From: Stenotrophomonas sp. BIO128-Bstrain
GTDB taxonomy: Bacteria; Pseudomonadota; Gammaproteobacteria; Xanthomonadales; Xanthomonadaceae
Assembly (NCBI RefSeq): GCF_030128875.1
Contig: NZ_CP124620.1
Location: 3,607,001 to 3,671,000 of the forward strand
Reading direction: 5' to 3'
DNA length: 64,000 nucleotides
Numbering within the stretch: position 1 is the first letter of the stretch; every line of letters begins with the position of its first letter. This document shows positions 9,256-19,615 of this stretch, one piece after another. The notes below the pieces were generated by a model. It was not told the origin of the DNA. It ran no database searches and worked only from the letters and a program-made list of their open reading frames with translations. The position numbers were made by a program, and so were the translations under genes.

Positions 9256-9945
<690 letters not shown>

Positions 9946-9959
9946 CGGAGGATGCGGCG

Positions 9960-11120
9960 ATGAAATATTTTTCGCTGGTCTGGGCACAGCTGTTCCGCAG
10001 CAAGACCCGCACCCTGCTGACGCTGTTGTCGGTGGTGGCGGCCTTCCTGCTGTTCGGCATGCTCGATTCGGTGCGGGTGGCCTTCAACTCCGGCGGTGAC
10101 ACCATCGAAGGTGCCAAGCGGCTGGTGGTCTCCTCCAAGCTGTCGATCACCCAGAGCCTGCCGTTGCGGCTGCTGCGCGATATCGAAGCCACCCCCGGCG
10201 TGCGCAAGGTCAACTACGCGATGTGGTTCGGCGGCATCTACCAGGACCAGAAGAACTTCTTCCCGAGCTTCTCCGTCTCGGACAACTACATGGACCTGTA
10301 CCCCGAGTTCGAGCTGCCGCCCGAGCAGGCCGAGGCGTTCAAGAACACCCGGACCGGTGCGCTGGTCGGTGAAGCCCTGGCCAAGCGCTTCGGCTGGAAA
10401 GTGGGCGATACCATTCCGATGCAGGCCACGATCTTCCCGCGCAAGGGCAGCAACGACTGGCCGCTGGTGCTGAGCGGCATCTACCGGGCCAAGGACCGCA
10501 ACAACGCCAGTGCGGAAAACCAGCTGATGCTGCACTGGAGCTACTTCGATGAATCCAACGATTACATCAAGAACCAGGTCAGTTTCTATACCGTCCAGTT
10601 GGAGAACCCCGCACACGCCTCGCGCGTCGCCCAGGCGATCGATGCGCTGTCGCTGAATTCCGATCACGAAACCAAGTCGCAGACCGAGGCCTCGTTCTCG
10701 CAGGCCTTCGCCAAGCAGTTCGCCGATATCGGCCTGATCGTCACCGGCATCATGGCGGCGGTGTTCTTCACCCTGGTGCTGCTGACCGGCAACACCATGG
10801 CCCAGGCGGTGCGCGAGCGCATCCCGGAGCTGGCGATCCTCAAGACGCTGGGCTTCAAGGATGGCACCGTGCTGGTGCTGGTGATGGTGGAGTCGGTGCT
10901 GCTGATCGTGCTCGGCGGGCTGATCGGCATGGGCCTGGCCTCGATCGTGATGCCGGTGATCAGCGCCAGCAGCCAGGGCATGATCAGCCTGCCCGGCGTG
11001 CCGGCGCAGACGTGGGGGGTGGCGCTATGCCTGATGGCGGTGATCGGGATCGTGGTGGGCCTGCTGCCGGCACTGCGCGCGCAGCGGTTGAAGATCGTCG
11101 ATGCACTGGCCGGGCGCTGA
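9960..11120 (+). CDS. ABC transporter permease (FtsX/MacB-type), first copy
   Basis: A 386-residue permease with one N-terminal transmembrane helix (about residues 15-35), a large periplasmic MacB-core domain (about 40-265), and three C-terminal helices, the usual FtsX-family layout. The segment RERIPELAILKTLGFKDG before the second C-terminal helix is the coupling-helix region that contacts the ATPase. It starts 14 bases after the ATPase gene and is followed by a second permease, so the exporter is probably a heterodimer. Confidence 0.88.
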   Translation: MKYFSLVWAQLFRSKTRTLLTLLSVVAAFLLFGMLDSVRVAFNSGGDTIEGAKRLVVSSKLSITQSLPLRLLRDIEATPGVRKVNYAMWFGGIYQDQKNFFPSFSVSDNYMDLYPEFELPPEQAEAFKNTRTGALVGEALAKRFGWKVGDTIPMQATIFPRKGSNDWPLVLSGIYRAKDRNNASAENQLMLHWSYFDESNDYIKNQVSFYTVQLENPAHASRVAQAIDALSLNSDHETKSQTEASFSQAFAKQFADIGLIVTGIMAAVFFTLVLLTGNTMAQAVRERIPELAILKTLGFKDGTVLVLVMVESVLLIVLGGLIGMGLASIVMPVISASSQGMISLPGVPAQTWGVALCLMAVIGIVVGLLPALRAQRLKIVDALAGR

Positions 11121-11130
11121 GGAGACCACC

Positions 11131-12441
11131 ATGAACAAGCAATGGATATGGAACGTCGTGACGGTGCTGGCGCTGCTGGTCGCCTTGGTAGTGTGGATCG
11201 TGCTGCCGTGGTGGATGGTGCTGGCCATCGCCGTGCTGCTGGCCGCCTGGCTGGTGCTCACCCGTACTGGCCGTCTGTCGCTGGCAGCGGCGCGGATCGG
11301 CATCGCCAGCCTGCCGCAGCGTTGGGGTGCCTCCTCGGTGATCGTGGTCGGCATCGCCGGCGTGGTCGGGGTGCTGGTGGCGATGCTGGCGATGGGCGAT
11401 GGCTTCAAGGCCACCCTGGAGCGCAGCGGCAGCGATGACGTGGCCATCGTGCTGCGCGGCGGCTCACAGGCCGAAACCAACTCGGTGGTCATGCGCGACC
11501 AGGTGCCACTGATCGAGAACCTGCCCGGCGTGGCCCGCGGCAGCGATGGCAAGCCGCTGATCTCCGCCGAGCTGTCGCAGGTGATCAGCCTGCTCTCGCG
11601 CAGCGACCACAGCGATACCAACGTGCAGTTCCGCGGCGTTGGCGAGCAGGCGTGGGCGGTGCGCGACAACGTGCGCATCATCGCCGGCCGCAGGTTCAAG
11701 CCCGGCCTGCGCGAAATCGTGGTCGGCAAGGGCGCCCAGGCGCAGTTCGAGGGCCTGGAGATCGGCAAGACCCTGCAGCTGGGCAAGCAGGAGTGGACGG
11801 TGGTGGGCGTGTTCGCCTCCAACGATGTGCACGAGTCGGAGCTGTGGTCGGACACCCAGACGTTGTCCACCACCTACAACCGCAGTGCCTACCAGTCGGT
11901 CAACGTACGCACCGAAGGGGCCGCGGGCTTCCAGCAGTTCAAGGCGGCCATGGAGGCCGACCCGCGCCTGAAGCTGGATGTGGAGACCACCCGTGACTAC
12001 TACCGCAAGCAGTCCGGTGGCCTGAGCAAGCTGATCAGCATCCTGGGCACGGTGATCGGCGCGATCATGGCGATCGGTGCGGTGTTCGGTGCGCTCAACA
12101 CCATGTATGCGGCGGTGGCGACGCGTGCCCGAGAGATCGCGACGATGCGTGCGATCGGTTTCCGTGGCGTGCCAGTGGTGACCGCGGTGATGCTGGAGAC
12201 GATGCTCCTGGCGCTGCTCGGCGGCCTGCTCGGCGGTCTGGTGGCATGGCTGGTGTTCAACAACTACACCGTTTCCACGCTGGGCAACAATTTCAGCCAG
12301 GTGGTGTTCCAGTTCCAGGTGTCGCCGCAGCTGCTGTGGACAGGCTTGAAGTGGGCGCTGGGCATTGGCCTGGTGGGCGGCTTGTTCCCGGCCCTGCGCG
12401 CGGCGCGACTGCCGATCACCACGGCGTTGCGCGAGACCTGA
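11131..12441 (+). CDS. ABC transporter permease (FtsX/MacB-type), second copy
   Basis: A 436-residue partner permease. It differs from its neighbour by two closely spaced N-terminal hydrophobic segments (about residues 8-45) before the usual first helix, then a periplasmic domain and three C-terminal helices with the coupling segment AREIATMRAIGFRG. The ATG at 11131 is preceded by GGAG at 11120-11123, next to the stop of the first permease. It ends the exporter operon, and a strong terminator follows 57 bases later. Confidence 0.88.
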   Translation: MNKQWIWNVVTVLALLVALVVWIVLPWWMVLAIAVLLAAWLVLTRTGRLSLAAARIGIASLPQRWGASSVIVVGIAGVVGVLVAMLAMGDGFKATLERSGSDDVAIVLRGGSQAETNSVVMRDQVPLIENLPGVARGSDGKPLISAELSQVISLLSRSDHSDTNVQFRGVGEQAWAVRDNVRIIAGRRFKPGLREIVVGKGAQAQFEGLEIGKTLQLGKQEWTVVGVFASNDVHESELWSDTQTLSTTYNRSAYQSVNVRTEGAAGFQQFKAAMEADPRLKLDVETTRDYYRKQSGGLSKLISILGTVIGAIMAIGAVFGALNTMYAAVATRAREIATMRAIGFRGVPVVTAVMLETMLLALLGGLLGGLVAWLVFNNYTVSTLGNNFSQVVFQFQVSPQLLWTGLKWALGIGLVGGLFPALRAARLPITTALRET

Positions 12442-12498
12442 GCGATACGATCGGACAACGCGCGTGCGCGTGATCGCGCACGCGAAATAGCAACTCCG

Positions 12499-12532
12499 GA
12501 ACCGCACTTGCAAGAGTGCGGTTCTTTTTTTT
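12499..12532 (+). terminator. Rho-independent terminator of the exporter operon
   Basis: A perfect 10-bp stem (12499-12508 with 12515-12524), a 6-base loop and a run of eight T. Confidence 0.93.
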
Positions 12533-12871
12533 GCAGCGCACGTTCACTGCACGTTTAGCTCTCCAGCGCGCAGCTGTACACGCGCTGCAAAGGAACATCG
12601 CACGCGCTCAAGTTGCTTCGCACGTCGCCGCTATTGCGCATCGACCCAGCGCGGCGGACCGCTTCTGCATGCGTCTCGCGACGATGACAAAAAGGTTTCG
12701 TCTGAATGCGTGGTTTTGTCAGCCATCGTTCATTTACAGCGCTTTTTACGCTTTCAAATGAAAGTAAAAAATTTGAAAAGTCATTAGACTCCCGCCCCCC
12801 ACGTCGTGGTGTGTTGTTCCCCACGCCGCCCGAACGGGCGAATGTTTTTACAGAGAAAGAGAAACGCACGG
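12533..12871. promoter_or_regulatory. AT-rich upstream region of the TonB-dependent receptor
   Basis: This 339-base non-coding region is clearly lower in G+C between about 12700 and 12790 than the rest of the window. It contains an imperfect palindrome at 12743-12770 (TTTTTA-cg-CTTTCA, aa, TGAAAG-TAAAAA) and a short GC-rich hairpin near 12800. Both are plausible control elements for the receptor gene, which has a weak upstream GAGAAAGAG as its ribosome-binding site. No convincing Fur box is visible. Confidence 0.45.
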
Positions 12872-15694
12872 ATGTATTTGAAGACCAATCCGCTGCGCAA
12901 CGCGATCGCCATCGCGCTTGTCGCCAGCTGCAGTGCCCCCGCCTTCGCACAGAGTGCCGATGACGGCACCACCAACCTCGATCGCATCGAGATCACCGGC
13001 TCGCGCATCCGCCAGGCCAGTGTCGAATCGGCCCAGCCGGGCGTTGCGCTGAACCGCGCCGAGATCGAGAAGAAGGGCTACGTCAACGTCGCCGACATCC
13101 TGCAGGACGTCACCGCCGCCGGTTCGCCGAGCATGAGCCGTGCCTCCTCGCTGGAATCGGGCCGCGACTTCGGCGGTATGTACGTGAGCCTGCGCAACCT
13201 GGGCCCGGAACGCAGCCTGGTGCTGATCGACGGCCGCCGCATGGGCGTCAGCGCCGGCGGTTACTCCGACCTGGCCTCGATCCCGTCCTCGATCGTGGAG
13301 CGCGTGGAAGTGCTGACCGACGGTGCGTCGGCCCTGTACGGCTCGGACGCCATCGCCGGCGTGGTCAACATCATCACCCGCAAGAACTTCGACGGTGCCG
13401 AAGTCAACGCCTACGTTGGCCAGTACAGCGAAGGTGACGGCCAGAAGACCGCTTACAGCGCGACCTTCGGCAAGACCTTCGACCGCGGCTGGGTCACCGT
13501 GGGTGGCGAGTACACCGACGAAGATCCGGTCCTGGGCGGCGCGCGTGAGTTCACCGCCTACCCGAACGGCCCGCGCCACACCGGCGACGGCCTGAGCGGT
13601 GTCACCCCGTGGGGCTATGCGACCGTCAACGGCCGCAACCTCAGCGTGGGCCCGGGCGGCGATCCGACCCAGCTCGGCAACTTCAAGCCGGCCGACAAGG
13701 CCAACGACGCCAACACCAAGACCAACATGAGCCTGCTCACCGGTCTGCAGCGCAAGTCGGTGTTCGCCAACGGTGGCTTCTCCATCACCGATGACCTGCG
13801 CCTGGTCGCCGATGCGCTGTACAGCGAGCGCGAGTCGAGCAAGCAGCTGGCCGGTTATCCGTACCAGAGCACCGGTTCGCGTGCGCTGCTGTCCAAGGAC
13901 AGCGCGTTCAACCCGTTCGGCCAGGACGTTGCCTTCGCGCACCGTACCGAAGAGCTGCCGCGCGGCACCGAGAACAACCTGACCACCAAGCGCGCCAGCC
14001 TGGGCCTGGAAGGCAGCTTCGACACCGGTTCGCGTTACTGGGACTGGAACGTCAGCTACATGTACAACCGCAATGAAGGCGAGCGCATCGGCACGGGCAG
14101 CATGTACCAGCCGAACGTGAACCAGTCGGTCGGCCCGTCGTTCCTGGATGCCAACAACGTCGCCCATTGCGGCAGCGTCGGCAACGTGATCGCCGGTTGC
14201 ACCCCGTGGAACCCGCTGGCGCCGATGGGCTATACCGGCCCGGGCTCGATGAGCAACCAGGACGTGCAGGACTTCCTGTTCACCCGCTTCACCGACAAGA
14301 TGCAGAGCACCACCAAGGTGGCCAGCGCGAACATCTCCGGCTCGCTGTTCACCCTGCCGGCCGGTGACATCCTGGGTGCACTGGGTGTCGAGCACCGCAG
14401 CGAAGAAGCCAGCTACTCGCCGGACCTGATGGTCCGCAACGGCCAGATCGCCGGCACCACCGGCCAGCCGACCCAGGGCGATTACTCGCTCAACGAGGTC
14501 TACCTGGAACTGCAGGTTCCGCTGCTGGCCGACATGGCCTTCGCGCGTGAGCTGTCGCTGGACATGGCCGGCCGCTATTCGGACTACAACAACTTCGGCT
14601 CGACCACGAACACCAAGTTCGGCCTGAAGTGGAAGCCGATCGACAGCCTGCTGGTGCGCGCCACCTACGGCACCGGCTTCCGCGCGCCGACCGTGGAAGA
14701 TCTGTACGGCGGCACCACCAGCACGCGCGACTCGTACACCGATCCGTGCGATACCAACTTCGGTGCGGCCGCCAACAACCCGCAGGTCCTGGCGCGCTGC
14801 CTGGCCAATGGTGTCCCGGCCAACTTCCGCCAGCTCGCCGCGGACGGCAGCGCTGCGACGGTGCCCGGCCAGCAGGGTGGCACCGACTTCAGCTCGGGCT
14901 CCAACCCGGAACTGAAGCCGGAAACCGCCAAGACCTGGACCGTGGGCATGGTCTACAGCCCGGAGTTCGTCTCGGGCCTGGACCTGAGCCTGGACTGGTG
15001 GAAGATCCGCATCAACGACGTGATCGTCGGTGAGTCGGCCACGGACATGCTCAACCAGTGCTATGTGCTGGGTGTGGATGCCGCATGCGACCGCTTCACC
15101 CGTGCCAAGTCGGGCCGCACCATCGGCCAGGTCAACGGCCTGGACCGTACGCTGCTCAACGCCGGCTACCAGGAAACCGCCGGCTATGACCTCTCGGTGC
15201 GTTACCGCCTGCCGGAACTGGCGATCGGCAAGTTCGCGGTCTCGTGGAACACCACGTATGTGGATTACCTGGAGCGCAAGAACGACAACGTCGACACCAC
15301 GCCGGTGCGTCAGTACACGGGCTGGGAAGGCAACTTCCGCGTGCGTTCGAACCTCAACCTGGATTATCAGTACGGCAACTTCGGCCTGGGCTGGACGGCG
15401 CGTTACTACTCCAGCATGAAGGAAAACTGCGCGTACACGACCGAGTGCAGCAATCCGGGCTTCAGCTCGGCGTACACGGGCCGCCAGGGCGTCAACAAGG
15501 TGGGTTCGAACACCTTCCACGACATCCAGGTGCGTTACGTGCTGCCGTGGAACGGTACGGTTTCGATGGGCGTGAACAATGTGTTCGACCATCAGGGTCC
15601 GATCATGTACAGCCAGCCGAACAGCAGCTTCACGTACTACGGCGGGTTCGATATCGGCCGTTACATGTACATGAAGTACCAGCAGCGTTTCTGA
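12872..15694 (+). CDS. TonB-dependent receptor
   Basis: Outer-membrane beta-barrel receptor of 940 residues. The ATG at 12872 gives a signal peptide (MYLKTNPLRNAIAIALVASC, cleavage after AFA). The mature protein starts with a TonB-box-like region (RIEITGSRIRQ) and a plug domain (about 50-170, with GMYVSLRNLG and VEVLTDGASALYGSDAIAGVVNI). The barrel ends in a terminal aromatic residue (KYQQRF). This large GSRI-type group is abundant in Xanthomonadaceae and usually takes up plant or peptide-derived compounds. The ligand is unknown. It stands alone with its own terminator. Confidence 0.93.
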   Translation: MYLKTNPLRNAIAIALVASCSAPAFAQSADDGTTNLDRIEITGSRIRQASVESAQPGVALNRAEIEKKGYVNVADILQDVTAAGSPSMSRASSLESGRDFGGMYVSLRNLGPERSLVLIDGRRMGVSAGGYSDLASIPSSIVERVEVLTDGASALYGSDAIAGVVNIITRKNFDGAEVNAYVGQYSEGDGQKTAYSATFGKTFDRGWVTVGGEYTDEDPVLGGAREFTAYPNGPRHTGDGLSGVTPWGYATVNGRNLSVGPGGDPTQLGNFKPADKANDANTKTNMSLLTGLQRKSVFANGGFSITDDLRLVADALYSERESSKQLAGYPYQSTGSRALLSKDSAFNPFGQDVAFAHRTEELPRGTENNLTTKRASLGLEGSFDTGSRYWDWNVSYMYNRNEGERIGTGSMYQPNVNQSVGPSFLDANNVAHCGSVGNVIAGCTPWNPLAPMGYTGPGSMSNQDVQDFLFTRFTDKMQSTTKVASANISGSLFTLPAGDILGALGVEHRSEEASYSPDLMVRNGQIAGTTGQPTQGDYSLNEVYLELQVPLLADMAFARELSLDMAGRYSDYNNFGSTTNTKFGLKWKPIDSLLVRATYGTGFRAPTVEDLYGGTTSTRDSYTDPCDTNFGAAANNPQVLARCLANGVPANFRQLAADGSAATVPGQQGGTDFSSGSNPELKPETAKTWTVGMVYSPEFVSGLDLSLDWWKIRINDVIVGESATDMLNQCYVLGVDAACDRFTRAKSGRTIGQVNGLDRTLLNAGYQETAGYDLSVRYRLPELAIGKFAVSWNTTYVDYLERKNDNVDTTPVRQYTGWEGNFRVRSNLNLDYQYGNFGLGWTARYYSSMKENCAYTTECSNPGFSSAYTGRQGVNKVGSNTFHDIQVRYVLPWNGTVSMGVNNVFDHQGPIMYSQPNSSFTYYGGFDIGRYMYMKYQQRF

Positions 15695-15760
15695 TCGGGC
15701 TTGCCTGATCACCCCTTTCTGATCTGCGGCTTACTCTCTCCAAGCCGCCGAGTGGAAGTA

Positions 15761-15792
15761 AGACGGCGCCTTCGGGCGCCGTCTTTTTTTTT
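15761..15792 (+). terminator. Rho-independent terminator after the TonB-dependent receptor
   Basis: A perfect 10-bp stem (15761-15770 with 15775-15784), a TTCG tetraloop and a run of T to 15792. Confidence 0.95.
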
Positions 15793-15801
15793 GCGCTGCA
15801 G

Positions 15802-15878
15802 TTTTGGAGCGATGGCTTCTGGAGCGATGGCTTTAAGAGCAACAGCTCTTTGGAGCAATAGCTCCTTGGAACAACAGC
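15802..15878. repeat. Five degenerate 15-16 bp tandem repeats
   Basis: Units at 15802-15816, 15817-15831, 15832-15846, 15847-15862 and 15863-15878 follow the pattern TTYTGGAGCRAYRGC. The first two differ by one base; the later ones drift. They sit between a convergent receptor gene and RarD, and no reading frame across them is credible. Confidence 0.75.
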
Positions 15879-16157
15879 CTTCAGTGCTGGACTCGCCCTG
15901 GCTTGGGCGGGCACGGGTGGGTTGTCGGGACCCGCTGCAAGTCCCGCTCCGCGGCCCGGCCCAGCCGCTGGCGGCTGTGCGTTCAGTCGCATGCGAGGCA
16001 GTGCCTCGCAAGCAATGCGCCTTCACCCATGTAAGCTCGTATGCCGCCATCCATGGATGGGTTCACGGCGGGTCCCGCGCACCCACCCACACCCCGCCTG
16101 GCCACGCAGCCCAGCAAACCAGGGCTCAAGCTTTCAGGCTTTCAGGCTTCTCAGCCT
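15879..16157. other. Intergenic stretch between convergent genes, no gene seen
   Basis: It contains small perfect inverted repeats, for example 15962-15977 (CAGCCGC-tg-GCGGCTG) and 15992-16010 (TGCGAGGCA-g-TGCCTCGCA). Either could stop transcripts of the leftward rarD gene, but neither has a T-run. Nothing else is recognisable. Confidence 0.4.
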
Positions 16158-17078
16158 TCAGCGCTTCAACGCACCACCCGCCCGCGACCGCCACAGACCG
16201 TCGCCGATGAACAGCAGCAACCCGGTCCAGATCGCAGCGAAACCCACCGCCTTGGCCGTATCAAACGGCTCGCGGAAAAAGAACACGCCCAACAACAACC
16301 CGATACTCGGCGCGATGTACTGCAGGATTCCGACCAGCGACAGCGGAATCCGCTTCACCCCGTACGCAAACCCGATCAACGGCAGCGCCGTCACCGCCCC
16401 GCCAAGGATCAACAGCGCATCATTGCGCCAGCCCCAGCCACTGAAGAACGCCCCGCCGTGCCCGTTCTCGCTCCACAGCGCGAACCCGATCGCCGGCAGG
16501 AACAGATACAGACTCTCCACCCCGAGCCCCGCCACCGGGTCGACCGAAATCATCTTGCGCAGCAACCCGTACAGACCGAACGAACAGGCCAGCCCCAGGG
16601 CGATCCAGGGCGGCCTGCCGGCATCGATGGTCAGCCACGCCACACCGAGGGCCGCGCAGCCCACCGCGAGCCACTGCAGGCGGCGCAGGCGCTCGTTGAG
16701 CACCACCACGCCGAGCACCACGCTCACCAGCGGATTGATGAAGTAGCCCAGACTGGTCTCGATCACATGCCCGGCGTTGATCGCCCAGATGTACAGGCCC
16801 CAGTTGAACGCGATCGCCACGCTGCTCAGCGCCAACGTCGGCAGCGCGCGTGGCTGCGCCGCGATGGCCTTCCACCAGCCCGGGCCGTTGCTCAGCAGCA
16901 GCCAGGCCACCACCAGCACCGTGCTCCAGATGATGCGGTGCGCGATGATCTGCTGCGAGGGCACCGCATTGAGCAGGTGCCAGTAGACCGGCACCAGGCC
17001 CCACAGGGTGAAGGTGAACGCGGTGATCGCCAGGCCGCGGCGCTGCTCCTGCAGGCTGTGTGGTGCGGGCAGGCTCAC
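16158..17078 (-). CDS. rarD: EamA family transporter RarD
   Basis: Inner-membrane drug/metabolite-superfamily protein of 306 residues with ten hydrophobic segments in two EamA halves. The N terminus (RRGLAITAFTFTLWGLVPVY then HRIIWS) and GTL-free second half match the RarD subgroup, named from chloramphenicol-sensitive mutants. Transport substrate is not established. Its start overlaps the stop of another EamA gene by 4 bases, making a tandem pair in one transcript. Confidence 0.87.
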   Translation of the reverse strand: MSLPAPHSLQEQRRGLAITAFTFTLWGLVPVYWHLLNAVPSQQIIAHRIIWSTVLVVAWLLLSNGPGWWKAIAAQPRALPTLALSSVAIAFNWGLYIWAINAGHVIETSLGYFINPLVSVVLGVVVLNERLRRLQWLAVGCAALGVAWLTIDAGRPPWIALGLACSFGLYGLLRKMISVDPVAGLGVESLYLFLPAIGFALWSENGHGGAFFSGWGWRNDALLILGGAVTALPLIGFAYGVKRIPLSLVGILQYIAPSIGLLLGVFFFREPFDTAKAVGFAAIWTGLLLFIGDGLWRSRAGGALKR

Positions 17079-17977
17079 TTCGCTCGCGTCCGGGCCAGGG
17101 TCAGCACCACCACGCCGGCCAGGATCACTGCCATGGCCAGCAGGTCACGCCCGCCGAAGTGCTCGTTGCCGATGATCACGCCCAGGATCACCGCGATCAC
17201 CGGATTGACGTAGGCATAGCTGGCCACCAGTGCCGGGCGCACGTTGTGCAGCAGCCACACGTAGGCGGTGAAGGCGACGATCGAGCCGAACATGCACAGG
17301 TAGGCCACCGCCAGCAGCCCATTCATGCTGGGCCAGGTGGTCGGGCGTTCGCCGCTGAGCAGGCCGAGCACGATCAGCATCGCGCCACCGCAGAGCATCT
17401 GCCCGGCGGCGGTCATGAAGGGGCTGGGCAGGTCCAGGCCGCGTGCCCAGATCGAGCCGAAGGCCCAGCCGATCGGGGCGATCAGCAGCAGGATCAGGCC
17501 CTGCGGGGAGGCGGTCAGGCTGCTGCCGGCGTTGAGCCAGACCACGCCGAGGAAGCCGATCGCGATGCCCAGCCACTCGCCGCGGCTGGCGTTCTGCCCA
17601 CGCATCGCACCGAACAGGGCCATCCACAGCGGCACCGAGGCCACGGCGGTCGCCGCCAGGCCCGAGGAGACCGTGCGCTCGGCCAGCACCACCATGCCGT
17701 TGCCCAGGACCAGCATGGTCAGGCCCATGATCGCCAGGTTCCGCCACTGGCGCCGGGTCGGCGCGGGCGAGCCACGCCAGCGCAACACGGCATACATCAG
17801 CGAACCGGCGATGATGAAGCGGCCGCCGGAGACCATCGTCAGCGGCAGTGCGCCGCCCTCCAGCGCCAGCCGGATCCCCAGATAGGTGGACCCCCAGACC
17901 ACGTACACCAGCAGCAGCGCCAGGACGACCAGGCCGCTGCGGGGAGCGGCCGACGGAGAGGGGGGTAGGACGGCCAT
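17075..17977 (-). CDS. EamA/DMT family transporter (YedA-like)
   Basis: A 300-residue, ten-helix exporter-type protein of the drug/metabolite transporter superfamily. The N-terminal VYVVWGSTYLGIRLA motif is typical of the YedA/RhaT-like branch. The second EamA repeat begins near residue 150. The substrate is unknown; relatives export amino acids or drugs. It is the first gene of the pair with rarD. It is divergent from the KgtP-like symporter, with about 180 bases between starts. Confidence 0.85.
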   Translation of the reverse strand: MAVLPPSPSAAPRSGLVVLALLLVYVVWGSTYLGIRLALEGGALPLTMVSGGRFIIAGSLMYAVLRWRGSPAPTRRQWRNLAIMGLTMLVLGNGMVVLAERTVSSGLAATAVASVPLWMALFGAMRGQNASRGEWLGIAIGFLGVVWLNAGSSLTASPQGLILLLIAPIGWAFGSIWARGLDLPSPFMTAAGQMLCGGAMLIVLGLLSGERPTTWPSMNGLLAVAYLCMFGSIVAFTAYVWLLHNVRPALVASYAYVNPVIAVILGVIIGNEHFGGRDLLAMAVILAGVVVLTLARTRAK

Positions 17978-18154
17978 GGGCCACCACGGTGCGGGGGAAC
18001 ACGAATTCTAGGCCGTTGCCGATGGCGCGGCACGCTTTGTGCTGGCACGCTGATTTCATCCAGCCGCACCGTGATGCCTGACACGCACCCGTTTTTGACG
18101 TGCGGTAAGGTAACAAGAGTAATCAACGCTTCCCAGCCAGGACCCCTACCCTGC

Positions 18155-19489
18155 ATGAGCACTTCCGTCCCCGCCACTGCGGCACACCCCGAACGGGCCG
18201 CCCTGCGGCGCTCCATCTCCAATACCCTCAAAGGCTCGGCCGGTAATCTGGTCGAGTGGTATGACGTCTACGTCTACTCCGTCTTTGCCGTCTATTTCGA
18301 ATCCCAGTTCTTCTCGGCCGCCGACAAGAACTCCACGATGTACGTGTGGGCGATCTTCGCCGCCACCTTCCTGATGCGCCCGATCGGTGCGTGGTACTTC
18401 GGCCGCTTCGCCGACCGCTACGGCCGCCGGTTGGCGCTGACGGTGTCGGTCACGGTGATGGCCGCCTGTTCGTTCCTGATCGCGATCACCCCGACCGCCT
18501 CGCAGATCGGCATCTGGGCCGCGGTGATCCTGCTGTTCGCGCGCCTGCTGCAGGGCTTCGCCACCGGTGGCGAGTACGGCACCAGTGCCACCTACATGTC
18601 CGAAGCCGCCATCCCGGGCCGCCGCGGCTTCCTGTCCTCGTTCCATTACGTCACCCTCGTCGGCGGCCACGTACTGGCGCAGCTGACCCTGCTGGGCATG
18701 CTGACCTTCTGGGGCAAGCCGGAAATCTCCGCCTGGGGCTGGCGCGTGGCGTTCGGCATCGGCGGTGTCGCGGCGATCGTGGTGTTCTGGCTGCGCCGCA
18801 GCATGGACGAATCGCTGCAGTCCGATTCCATCGATGCCGCCCGCGATGGCCGCGCCAAGGCCTCCGGCTCGATGCGCGAACTGTTCGTCAACCAGTGGCG
18901 TCCGCTGCTGCTGTGCTTCCTGATCACCGCCGGCGGCACCGTGGCGTTCTACACCTATTCGGTCAACGGGCCGAAGATGATCCAGAGCGCCTTCGCGGGC
19001 GATGACGTGATGACCGGCACGATGATCAATCTCGGCGTGCTGACCTTCCTGATGGTGCTGCAGCCGATCGGCGGCTGGCTGTCGGACATGGTCGGCCGCA
19101 AAAGCCTGCTGGTGTTCTTCGGCATAGGTGGCGTGCTGTACAGCTGGTACCTGATCACCGAGCTGCCCAACCAGCACGATCCGTTCATGGCCTTCCTGGT
19201 GCTGGGCATCGGCTTCGTGATCCTGACCGGCTACACCTCGATCAATGCGGTGGTCAAAGCCGAGCTGTTCCCGACCCATGTGCGCGCGCTGGGCGTGGGC
19301 TTTGGCTACGCGATGGCCAACTCGCTGTTCGGCGGTACCGCGCCGCTGCTGTACCAGGGCGCGCTGAAGACCGGCCAGGTCGGCATGTTCGCGGTGTATG
19401 TCACGGCGATCATCGCGGTGTCGCTGGTGGTCTACATGTTCTTCCTGACCAACAAGGGCCCGAACTGGCTCGATGGCACCCGGAAGTAA
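18155..19489 (+). CDS. kgtP: MFS transporter, KgtP-like (alpha-ketoglutarate:H+ symporter family)
   Basis: A 444-residue major-facilitator protein of the metabolite:H+ symporter family with twelve hydrophobic segments. Diagnostic stretches are SAGNLVEWYDVYVYS (helix 1), MRPIGAWYFGRFADRYGRR (loop 2-3) and RLLQGFATGGEYGTSATYMS, all closely like E. coli KgtP. The start at 18155 is chosen because these begin about 20 residues in; the frame to 18071 adds nothing. The role would be uptake of alpha-ketoglutarate or a similar dicarboxylate. Exact substrate is inferred. Confidence 0.82.
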   Translation: MSTSVPATAAHPERAALRRSISNTLKGSAGNLVEWYDVYVYSVFAVYFESQFFSAADKNSTMYVWAIFAATFLMRPIGAWYFGRFADRYGRRLALTVSVTVMAACSFLIAITPTASQIGIWAAVILLFARLLQGFATGGEYGTSATYMSEAAIPGRRGFLSSFHYVTLVGGHVLAQLTLLGMLTFWGKPEISAWGWRVAFGIGGVAAIVVFWLRRSMDESLQSDSIDAARDGRAKASGSMRELFVNQWRPLLLCFLITAGGTVAFYTYSVNGPKMIQSAFAGDDVMTGTMINLGVLTFLMVLQPIGGWLSDMVGRKSLLVFFGIGGVLYSWYLITELPNQHDPFMAFLVLGIGFVILTGYTSINAVVKAELFPTHVRALGVGFGYAMANSLFGGTAPLLYQGALKTGQVGMFAVYVTAIIAVSLVVYMFFLTNKGPNWLDGTRK

Positions 19490-19583
19490 CGGCCGCACCA
19501 CCCGCCCCGCGATCACGCTGGGCGGGTGGATGCTGGCAATGCGGGTACCGGCGGCGTTCGCCCAGGCCAGCACGTCCTCTTAC

Positions 19584-19615
19584 GCAACGCAGCGCCCTGA
19601 CGGGCGCTGCGTTGC
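19584..19615. terminator. Bidirectional hairpin between convergent genes
   Basis: A perfect 14-bp stem (19584-19597 with 19602-19615) and a 4-base loop lie between the convergent kgtP-like and M28 peptidase genes. It has no T-run, so its terminator role is inferred from position and stability. Confidence 0.6.

Noticed and set aside
12848..15712. Open frame of 954 codons antisense to the TonB-dependent receptor
   Set aside because: It mirrors the receptor gene codon for codon in a GC-rich genome, has no domain signature, and is rich in His, Arg, Gln and Val as typical shadows are.
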